A stretch of DNA of 63,308 nt. It comes from Lindgomyces ingoldianus (Eukaryota; Ascomycota; Dothideomycetes; Pleosporales; Lindgomycetaceae). Position numbers and translations under genes: made by a program. Under the pieces are notes generated by a model, which was not told the DNA's origin, searched no databases, and saw only the letters and a program-made list of their open reading frames with translations. This document shows, one piece after another, positions 1-9,700 of the stretch. Each line of letters starts with the position of its first letter. Position 1 is the first letter of the stretch. The stretch is from contig NW_022985189.1 in the NCBI RefSeq assembly GCF_010093535.1, forward strand, positions 589,382-652,689. The letters run 5' to 3'.

Positions 1-2431
1 ACGTCGACGCCAGGTTGGCCATGCTGGTCAGCGTGTCTGGATGCTCCTCCCCAAGCACCCTCTTTCTCGTCTCCATCACTTGCACAAACAGCTCTTCGGC
101 CTCCTTCCACCGTCCCCCTAGGTTTCTTGCCAATCCCACCATTTCCATACTGCTTAACGTCCTGGCATTATTCCTACCTAACAAACTTGCTCTAACTTCC
201 GTTGATAATGTAGACATCATCTCTGCCTCGCCTGCACTTCCCTTCTGCCACGCGTACCATGCCGCATTGTACAGCAGCAGCGCCCACTTCTGAAGACTCT
301 CGTTGTTTCTCGGTCTCTGCTTTACCACTGCTGTCGCGTGTGGGAAGAGCGCTTGGCATCTCGCCCAGTTCTCGTACCATCCTGGCGGAAACTCCGCACA
401 GAGATTGGCTATGCACTGCTGCTTCCACCGCTCCAACTGACCTTGGCTCTCTAGCCATCTCCGGGTAGCTAGCTGCACAAGGCTGTGCATCTCAAAGGCG
501 TCTGTAGTTATTGCAAGGGAAATAAATGAGAACTCCTGCAGCATGACGATGTCGTCTTCAAATGCACGTTTGCTGACCTCCCTCTCTCTGCTTTCTTGAC
601 TAGACGCTACAATGCTCTGCCCCCCGTGTCGCTCTTTATAGCTGTGTAGAAGGAATTCTGGCAGCCCTTGCCGGTCAAAGAAGCTCATCAGAGATAGGAG
701 GTTAGCAGCCGACTCCCGTACGCCTCGAATATAGTTAAACGAGATCTGCCACGTTATAATAATAGAGTTCTTAGCCTCCCTGTCCCGCCGTAGACTGCCT
801 GCTTCGTAGTCTAGGAGACTTGTCTTTGTATCGTCGTTCCTGCGGAACTCGTCCAGGTACTGGCGCACCGTGCATCGCGGTGCACGCTTCTTGATGTACG
901 CGGCCGCCTGCACGAGAGCGAGCGGCATGTATTCCAGCGCTTCCGCCAGCTCGGTCATGCCATCCTGCTCGACCTTGCCTCCCAGTTTTCTGTTCATGAG
1001 GGCGTGAGCATCGGCCTTCTGCATTGGCTTGATGAGTATGACATCGCCATCCTCGACCAGGCACGACGTCGCCCGCTCGGTCCGGCTGGTCACGATGACA
1101 GCGCCATGCCTGCTCGGAGGCAGAGATCGGGATACTAGCGAGAGGACGGCCGCATCGTCGGCGTTGTCGAGCACCAGCAGCCACCTCGCCTTGCTCTTGT
1201 CGCGCAGCCAGTCGTGCACCAACTTGAACACGTCCGCCTGCGGGTCCTTGCGCCCAGCGAGCTTGACTCGGTTGGCGATGTCGCGGAAGCCCTGCTCGAG
1301 CCGGGCGGGATTGCTCGCGTGCACCCAGAACACCCATGTCTCTGGATATTCATCCGCGGTTTGGTAGCAGTGCTCAATAGCGAGTTGCGACTTGCTGTCT
1401 CGGCGTTAGCGAAGTGCACTAGCCTTGGGTTGTCGTGCTCACCCCACACCGCCCAGGCCCACCAGGGCTATGCGCGACGCCGGGGCAGCGCATTTCTCGC
1501 GTATCTGATCGAGTAGCGTTCCGCGGTCGACGAAGTCTGTGTCGCGGCGGAAGGGGATGGCGCAGGAAGGGGCCGGCGGAGTCTCTGGTCTCGCTGCAGG
1601 GACGGCGTTAGCCAGTAAACAAGAGACCCATTAGAATAGCATTTAAGGCTAAGTTTACCTGATGATGGATAGATCTTATATGCTAACACAAGCACGGTCA
1701 GTACGGATTCGTCAAAGTGTACTTAGGCACGTTCTGAATAGATGCTAGTGAATAAGAAAAATTGCCTTAATTAAGAAATTAATGTTACTACGTGAGAACG
1801 ATAACTACGTACTTGAAGGGCCCTCATTGTATACCCCAGGATTGCTGATCTGCCGGTTGTTGCTTCCACCAACTACATAATTCGTCGGACTGCCGCCCTC
1901 ATTGGCAATAATGTTGCCTGCTCCAGTATGTGTATATTTGCCGTCGTCGTTATTCACTAGTGCTTCTGTGGCTTGCTGCAGTGCATCCACCTTGTCGCCA
2001 ATAACATAAATCTCCTTCTGCTCCAAAAGCCTCAAGTCGTCTTGAATAGTCACCAGGAGCTTCTGCACCTGGCTGTCTCGACCAAAGAAAACAGCCTTTG
2101 TGCCTCTCCAGATGCGCTTGGTACGATTCTCCCCATCTTTTGGGCAGGCTTTCCTGAATATGTCCCTTAGTTCGGCTAAAGCCTCCGCGCATTGTCTTAA
2201 AATCGGCTGTACGCTCTTGCTGGCATCCTCTGTGACCCTCCCTTCCTCGCAGCTCTCATGCGCACTTTCCAACAGTTCTTCGATCGCTGGTAGCTTTTCA
2301 AGTAGGTCTCGAAGTTTTGGTGGTAAGCCTTGAGCATCATGGACGGCACGCCCGATGTCAATGATCGTATTAGCGATGCCGATGCAAGCGTCGATCAGCT
2401 GGATGGTGGTAATGGCTTCAGCACCAGACAT
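1..2431 (-). CDS. NLR-like STAND protein, SesA - NB-ARC - TPR (partial, runs off left edge)
   Basis: Proposed full gene model. It starts at the ATG at 2431, uses introns at about 1722-1812, 1595-1658 and 1396-1443, and stays open to base 1. The exon before 1443 reads IALVGLGGVG; the next reads KSQLAIEH, so the P-loop lysine is supplied across the 48-nt intron. Further down are a Walker B-like RWLLVLDNADD, an EALEYMPLALVQAAAYI stretch (GLPLA position) and FEMHSLVQLATRRW (MHD position). At the window edge there is a kinesin-light-chain-type TPR ending in EEHPDTLTSMANLAST. No stop was found from 1395 to base 1. Family knowledge: fungal NLRs of this plan take part in non-self recognition and regulated cell death, with NB-ARC as the nucleotide switch and TPRs as sensor. 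The 3' end is outside the window. The joining of SesA and NB-ARC into one protein is inferred from splice-site frames. Confidence 0.8.
1396..1443 (-). other. Intron splitting the P-loop of the NLR-like gene
   Basis: 48-nt intron read on the minus strand: donor GTGAGC, branch-like GCTAAC, acceptor ACAG. Removing it restores GVGKSQLA, the Walker A motif. Without splicing the frame hits TGA immediately. Confidence 0.85.
1595..1658 (-). other. Intron upstream of the NB-ARC exon
   Basis: 64 nt on the minus strand: donor GTAAAC, branch-like GCTAAC, acceptor CTGCAG. The small exon upstream (1659-1721) reads HFDESVLTVLVLAYKIYPSS. It can be joined in frame to the SesA exon if 1722-1812 is also an intron (donor GTACGT, acceptor CCTAAG). 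A single longer intron 1595-1812 also keeps the frame, so the 63-nt exon may be optional. Confidence 0.6.
1805..2431 (-). CDS. SesA-domain open frame (208 aa), N-terminal exon of the NLR or a separate short product
   Basis: Intact 208-residue frame. Residues 1-160 are mostly helical and match the fungal SesA (NACHT_N-type) domain by pattern: an MSGAEA start, amphipathic helices, a KRIWRGTKAVFFGRD segment and a final LRLLEQKEIYVIGDKVDALQQ helix. Residues about 167-203 are rich in Gly and Asn (TGAGNIIANEGG, GGSNNRQISNPG). This resembles the low-complexity amyloid-like motifs that follow SesA or HET-s-like domains in fungal signalling proteins, but assignment to a named motif is uncertain. The stop lies inside a likely intron: the donor GTACGT at 1812 precedes it by a few bases. 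Spliced, the frame enters the NB-ARC exons; unspliced, it gives a 208-aa protein. Confidence 0.75.
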   Translation of the reverse strand: MSGAEAITTIQLIDACIGIANTIIDIGRAVHDAQGLPPKLRDLLEKLPAIEELLESAHESCEEGRVTEDASKSVQPILRQCAEALAELRDIFRKACPKDGENRTKRIWRGTKAVFFGRDSQVQKLLVTIQDDLRLLEQKEIYVIGDKVDALQQATEALVNNDDGKYTHTGAGNIIANEGGSPTNYVVGGSNNRQISNPGVYNEGPSST

Positions 2432-3330
2432 CTCGGATCATCGGTGCCTACACAAGCCGGGTCTGTTGAGCAGGTACGGGGGCGTGTTCCGGCGAAGAGT
2501 AGCGAACGTAAACAATCCAGGGAGAGCTGCTATCTGGAACTGAATATGCTGGCAGTTTCGAATCATTAGGACAACCAGAAGGGTTGATAGATTGTAGCAT
2601 CATGGTCGCAGGTAGGCTGCGAAGGCAGCCTTGGAAGGCAGTGCATGCTAAGGCGACACCAAGCAACACGCCCCCACACCCTCTCTCTGATCATGAACGG
2701 ACTGTTATGTAGGCCAGCTTGCACAGATCGCGCAGATATCTTTTGTATGAGAAACTTTTGGTGGTAAAGTTAACCCACTATCGATCTGTTCAAGAGAGAC
2801 TTGCAGCTACGTGTTACGATCCAGCGTCGTACGTTAGCGGCTTAGCGGTCATTAGTACCGGCTCAAGGCTAAGCAAAGGCGGGACTAGACCAGAGTGTCA
2901 CAGCACAGGATAGGGAGCAGGATTCTGTGGAGCAGGCTCTCGCGATACTGAGAAACACGTGACTCGTAGATAACGCCAGCCACGTGCTTGGGCTTCTCTC
3001 ACGTGTCGCGTATCTTTCGCTGTAATTATTACGTGATACGAATACCCTTGATTCACCCATCTCGCTTAGATAGAAAGTACTAATAAACATAGCGTTAATG
3101 CATAAATTTGTCTTCTTTATCCGCCATCGGGCTGATGATGGCCTATTAGCGTGATTCTAAGTCTCGAGCGGTCGGATACTGCGCAAATTGGGTTGTAGGG
3201 ACGACTAAAGCTTAGCTTGAGAGCTGTGGTATAGTTGCCTTGCTCTGCTACTAAACGAGGCTTTCGCAAACTTAGACGCGATGGCGACAACAAGGGTGGT
3301 AATTTTCTAGAATGTGGTGGTTAGATTCTT
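2432..3330. promoter_or_regulatory. Upstream region of the NLR-like gene; no gene seen
   Basis: About 900 bases of balanced composition between the SesA start codon and the onset of RIP-mutated DNA near 3330. Short open frames here show no recognisable protein. Three CACGTG palindromes fall within 50 bases at 2956, 2981 and 3000, possible bHLH-type sites. Promoter function is inferred from position only. Confidence 0.4.
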
Positions 3331-3459
3331 AGGAAATTCCCCTAGTACGGAATCTAAATAACAAAATGTTAATTAATTAATAGAGGAAGGATTTTCACAA
3401 CTTTAAAGTCTGTGTACCTGTTGATTTTCTCGCTACAGCGTGGTTCTCGCTACACAGTA

Positions 3460-3616
3460 AGGGATGGTACCTACTTACACTATGTAACTAGAAAGAACAT
3501 CTACAGCATTAAACCTAAAAAGTATGCTAAGTAGTTTATCTTTAATAACTAATACTGCATAGTATACTAAGGTAAACTATAAAATATAGGCGTAGTAATA
3601 ATCTCTACTATTAGAA
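3460..3616 (+). mobile_element. Copia-type fragment, protease region
   Basis: The plus-strand segment with ACATCTACAGCATTAAACC, then TAGTATACTAAGGTAAACT and CTCTACTATTAG, matches the protease region of Copia2 at about 44240-44350. It is cut off at 3616 where the left end of the foldback element begins. No partner fragment was identified on the far side of FB1. Confidence 0.6.
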
Positions 3617-3802
3617 ACATACACTACTAGCAAGTTGCTTACACACCTAAGTTACTTACTTTTGCTAAGACTCTACTAAACTGCTTTTTCTATACTAATA
3701 TATTCCTAACAACACTACTTAAACGTGCTAAAAGAACATTAAATATAGCTAATACTTTAAGCTTTTAAACAAAACATAATACTTTTAAAGTAATATACTA
3801 TA

Positions 3803-5668
3803 ACGTACTTCATAGGCGAGTTGCTTACACACCCAAGTCGCTTACTTTTGCTAAGACCCTACCCTAACAAACTTTATTATAGCCTATAACAACCCGCTCT
3901 AGCACTATATAGTACAGTACAGCCTAGAATATTATTTAGATACTACTTCTACTGCTTACTTACACATTTGCGCGTTATGCCTAGTCTAATTGCACTGTCT
4001 GCAGCGCCTTTAGAATAGCTTACCTACTTTAGCTTACACCTGCTTCTTTGCCTTTTTTCTGTTACTGCGCGCTTTAAACTCCTTTAGAGCTATTAAGCAT
4101 AGGCTTTTCTAAATTATTAAAGTCTTTTTTGCTTTAATTTACTTTTTTTTATATAATTTACATTACATAGCAGCTTTATTAGCTATTTAAAGCTTAGTAA
4201 TTTCTTATTACACTAACACTAGCTTATGTGTAATTATTACTACTTTTCTTAAAACTTTTTTAAACACCTTAACTATAAAAGTTAGTAAACTATTTATATG
4301 CTTTTAAATTTTTATTTTTATAAGTATTAATTATAACCTATGTTTTAGAGTATTGCTTAGAGTTTATAACTACTAAAGCTTATTATATATAAGTAGTAGT
4401 AGTAATAAAGTGCACAACTTTATATTAAAGCTTATTATAACTTATTATAAGTTAAAAAGAACTAATCTAGCGCTTTAAAACTTTTTTTAGATATTACTAA
4501 AAGTAATTATAGCATTATAAGCTACTTTAAAGCATAGTAAAAACTTTATTTTTATAATATAAGTAATTTAGTTGTGTATAAGGTTTTTAGCTTAGTATTT
4601 ATATACTTTTTTTAAAAAAGTAAAATAACTTATATTAAGTAGCTATAAAAAGTGTAATAAGTAAAAAGGTATATAAATAGTAATAATTTTATTATTTTTA
4701 TAGTATTACTAAAAATAAAGTAAGTTATAGCTTTTATAGCTATTAATAACTAGTAAATAGTAGCTACTAACAGTACACTTTTTTATATGCGCATTAAAGT
4801 GCTTTAACTAGTCTAAACTAAGCTAATTAGTAGTTTAGCTGCGCTTAGAGATTATAATAACTTAATTTTAAAGTAGATTTTTCTCTTTATACTAGTTTAA
4901 AAAGTAGTTGCTACCCTAAAAAATAATAAAAAGTAAAATAGCCTACCTTTTAGCATTAATGCCCTAGATAGCTGTTGTCTACTTCTAGTTACTTAGCTAG
5001 ACTGCTTTTAGCTATTCTTATCTCTCTAAACTTATAATAACTGCTCTAGTAGATATCTAGCCTATTATAAACCTTATTTTATTAAAGTTATACATGTTAT
5101 TATTCTAAATGCTATACTTAGCTTTAATATTCTTTATAAGGTTAAACTAGCTTTAAATTACTATAAGACTTTTATAAAAAGCTTTTTTATAGTTATACTT
5201 ACACTTAAACTTTACTTTAAGCTTTAAGTAACACTTAATAAATATATTAAGCTAGTTTATACTAATATAGCCTATATTACACTTAGTGTGTAAAGAATTA
5301 GCTATATTAGCTATAGCTACTAGCTAGAGGGGAAATCTTTGTGTATTTAGCTTAAGTATGTGCTAAATAATTACCTACTTTTTATTATTATCTAGCTTTT
5401 ATAAGTTAGCTATATAATTAGCTTAGAAAGGTTATCTAGCGTGTTAGTTACTTATTATTTTTTAAAAAACCTTATAGATAGCTGTAGCGCGTTACTTAAA
5501 AAGTGTTGTGTTTTATTTAAAAGCCTAAAGTGTAAGCTACATTTAATGTTCTTTTAACATGTTTAAGTAGTGTTATTAGAAATGCATTAGTGTAGGAAAA
5601 GTAGTGTAGTAGAGTCTTAGCAAAAGTAAGTAACTTAGGTGTGTAAGCAACTCGCCTATAAAGTACGT
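3803..5668 (+). mobile_element. TIR element X, copy X1 (about 1.87 kb), inserted in FB1
   Basis: Begins ACGTACTTCATAGGCGAG and ends with the inverted form, closing AAAGTACGT. TA flanks both sides (3801-3802 and 5669-5670), so it was inserted with a TA duplication. Inverted termini extend through the GCTTACTTTTGCTAAGAC segment, about 55 bases. AT-rich with no usable reading frame. A TA target duplication points to a Tc1/mariner-type or related cut-and-paste class, but no transposase is visible, so it may be non-autonomous. Confidence 0.8.
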
Positions 5669-6145
5669 TAGCTATATATAAGGTCTTTTAAATAATAATA
5701 AATAACTAATACACTAGATAACCTTTATAAGCTAATTTTATAGCTAACATATAAAAGCTAAATAATAATAAAAAGTAGGTAATTATTAAGCATATACTTA
5801 AGCTATATATATAAGAATTTTTCTTTTAGCTAGTAACTATACCTAATATAGCTAATTTTTTTACACGCTAAGCATAATTTAGGCTATATTAGCATAAACT
5901 AGCCTAATGTGTTTATAAAGTGTTATCTTAAGCTTAAAGTAAAGTTAAAGTATAACTATAACTATAAAAAAGCTTTTTATAAATTATTTAAAGTAATTTA
6001 AAGTTAGTTTAGCCTTATAAAGAATATTAAAGCTAAGTATTGTAACAGCGCAGGCAAGACAATGAGTCTAAATGCGGTAGGAATCCACTTAGAGGCATAT
6101 AAGAGTGCGTGGGGACTTAATAACCTGGGAATCTTATTAACACCT

Positions 6146-6749
6146 TGTTACAGCCAACGAATAGACTGTAATTTCCCTATTAGCTGTTCCTTACAGCCTA
6201 AGCAACAAGAGATAGAAAACGCTTAATCCTGCGTTAAACGAATTATGTAACAGGATAGATAAGAAATAGCTCTAGCTTTTAGACAAAAGCCTAGCAGAGT
6301 GCATTATCTAATAAGACTACAGGCTTTGCAGGTCTGCAGGTTATGCAGGCTATGCAGGCAACAGGCATGCAAGCATGCATAGCATGCACTGCATGTAAAC
6401 CTTATGTATATAGTCTTAATCACAACTATAGTTAGAAGGCTGTAATTACTGTTTAGTCTTTACTTACCTAATAAACTAAAAAGTAATAGTACTTTTATAA
6501 AAAAAATAATTACTGCCTTATATATTTTACACTATATATACCTTTTTTTATCTTTTTAGATTAGGTTTACTAGCTTCCTATATAGCTGCTAGGCTAAACT
6601 ACAACCTGCTTTCTTTACCCCTACCTTACATATACTCTGCTTAACAGACTATACACCTAATCTAGCTAAGTTCTTCTCCTACCTGCTAATATAACTATAG
6701 GCTGTTGTGCTTCTAAAAACACTATTTTATTAAAGTAAAAATTATAACA
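6146..6749 (+). repeat. 5' LTR of Gypsy1
   Basis: 604 bases, TGTTACAGCC to TATAACA. It contains a TGCAGG/GCATGC-rich block at about 6325-6395 that is unchanged in the 3' LTR although surrounding bases differ by C-to-T and G-to-A changes. Confidence 0.88.
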
Positions 6750-9700
6750 GTAATTACTACTACCTGTAAAGTATAGCTACTACCACCTTAGACATTAGCA
6801 TAACAGGCGCCTTAGCTGCTAGCACTAGCTAGACCCCTATAGTAACTAAAGAGGTATAAAACTAATAAATATTATTTCTTTATAATAAGCTAGAGCAGCT
6901 TAAACAACACCTCTAGCAATAAGTATAATAAAGGCCTTTAAATATTTAACAGCTATAAGCCTTCTAGCTAGAGGTAGCTAACTTTTAAAACTTTATAAAA
7001 AAAAAAACTTTACACCTTACTCTACCTAAAGCATTTAACAGCTTTGCTAGAGATCTAAAACCCTTCTTTATAAAGTGCTACCTCTATATGTAATATAATA
7101 AGGGTGCTTTTAAAACTAATAAAGAAATAATTTTATAAATAAGCCTACACTTAGAAAGATTACCTACTATATAGTTCTAACTACACGCTAATAATTAAAT
7201 AAACTATTACGTAAACAGGAAACTTTTATTACTAAAAACACAAAAAGTTTTTAAAAACATTAATTCTTTTAAATTAGCTCTAACTATAATTTATAAGCTA
7301 GTTAATTAAAAGAAATAAGCAGTTAATAAAATAAACTCTTTATAATAAAAAAAAAGCTCTGTCTAATACTACACAGCCTACTTTAGAGAGCAACTAGCTA
7401 TCTGCAGATAGATAGATTAAAAAGTAATAAAATAAATGTTTTATAATAGGCTTTTTAAAGTAATTAAAAATAAATTTACTTACATAAAGAAGCCTAAAAG
7501 CTTTAAGGAATATATTAAAAAAGCACTTACTTATAATAAAAGACATGCTAAGTAACATAAAAAAAAATAAGTGTTATAACTTTAAAACTTAAATAGTTTT
7601 AAAAAAAAAAGAAAACTTTATAGTTTAATAGTAAACTTATAAATCTTAGTTATATAAAACACATGTGTAGCTTCTTTAAAAAAAAAGAGCAGTTCCCTTA
7701 AAAGTGTAAAGCTACCCCTAAATAAAAAATAAAAAAGTAGCTTAAAAAAAGTATACTTTAACTATAAAAAAGTAAGTTACTTTTATTAAAAGTGCCTAGA
7801 CTCTAAGAGACTAAAAAATAAAAATATTAAGTTAGCTATAAAAGCTATATATACTAATAAAGGCTTAACACCTAAAGAAATATATAATAGGCTTAATAAA
7901 TAACTTTACTAAAGATGTAAAGCTAATTATAAATCCCCTAACTATTTAGTAAACTATTAGAAAGTAAAAGTTTAAAAAAAATAGTATTTCTAGGGCTATT
8001 AAACAAGCTGTAGTCTTTAAAAGATAGTAAAACCTAACATAAGTAGTTAACTACATTAAAAACATAAAAAAAAGAAATATTACCTCTTTTAATAAAATAG
8101 AATAAGTATTTTACTAAAAAAACTTAAGTAATAGTTTAAGTAAAAGAACTACTAAAAGTATAAAAGCCTTTATAACTATAACCTTTGTAAAACAGGACTT
8201 TATAAGGTAAGTTTAAATAACAACTATAATACTTATAAAGTTATAAAAAAAATTGCTATAGTCTACTATAATATACTAAATAAAAAAGAATAATAAAAGT
8301 TTTTTAAAAAAATATTAGTTAAAAAAAAAAGCTTTAACTAGCACTAAACACCTTTTTAGACTTTAGCCTTATTAAATAAATAACTAGACACGCTACTCTT
8401 AGCATTAGTAGTAATAAAAAAAAGGCTAGAGGAATAATAAATCTACAGATACTGCATTTTATGTAAAAGTAAGAGATATAATAACTTTTAATGTAAGTAT
8501 AAAAGTTATCCCTTGCAAGTAATATAGACAAAGAAATACCTATGTTAGGCTTAAGTATAACCTATACTAATCTACACTAACCTAGAATAATGCCTATACA
8601 CTTAGTACTTATGTATAAATAAGTATTATGTCTAACACTAGCTAACTAAGCATTAGGCTAGATAGTAGCTAATTAGCGCACAAGAAAGTAAATAATTTAT
8701 AGATACTTTTATAAGACTAGCTATAACATGCAAAATGCTAAACTGCTAGCACTATAGCACAGGCCCTGCCTATAAAAAGAAACTTTAGACTAAATGTAAA
8801 AATGCTCTTAATTACACTTTTTACTATTTTTAATAAAAAGCTAACTAATAAAATAATTAACTTCTTTATTACTATAAAGTAAAAAGCACTAACTGTCTAG
8901 TAAAAGACTGTATAATAAAAGACTACTAAGAATTTAAAGTTATTACTAATTAAGCAGATAAACAGATACATAGCATTCTAAATATTAAGAAAGAGAATAA
9001 TAGCATAAACTATAATAAAATCTACTATAATATAAAAGTTCTAGTTATAGTAAAATGAAGACCTAAAAGAAGCCTAACAGCTAAGGTTACTCTAAGACAC
9101 ATAAGCTAGAAGTAGAAAAGCCTTACACTTATAAATAGTAGCTGCACATTTACAGTAATTAACTCTACCTAGGTTAATAAAAATAGGATACTTTTTTAAG
9201 TATTCTTAGCTAATGCATTACTAATTAAATATAGTAAAGGAAAAATCTAGCTTAAAACTAAAAAACTAATTATAAAAACTAAAGATATAGATAACTAGAT
9301 ATTATTTAGCATACTACTACTTAGAGAGAAATACTAAATAATATTAGAATATAATTAGCTTTATAAACATAACTCTAAAATTAACTAGTAAATAATAATA
9401 ATATAACCTAAAACTAAGCACGCGTAAATAATAAAGTTAGCATGCTATAAAAATAACTGTCTAGCACGCACACAAACTAACTAAGGACTAGAGAGCTCTT
9501 AAAAGAAAACAGGACTTTAGAAATCCCCTTACTAAAAACTAAAAGCACACGCTGTTTATATAATAAAAAAAGAGCTAAAAGAAGTCTTCTTTAAAAAATT
9601 TAAAAAAAAAGACCTAAACTAGGTAGAAATTTACCAAATTATAAAAGAACCTAAGAAAAACTTACTAAAAGAATACTATAGTTATAAGAATATGTTTATA

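Noticed and set aside
771..1449. Arg/Ala-rich minus-strand frames of 188 and 104 aa
   Set aside because: Shadows of the NB-ARC coding frame; the frame with Walker A, Walker B and MHS motifs explains the region.
8334..8531. 65-aa minus-strand frame
   Set aside because: Antisense to Gypsy1 internal sequence; low complexity AT-rich translation.
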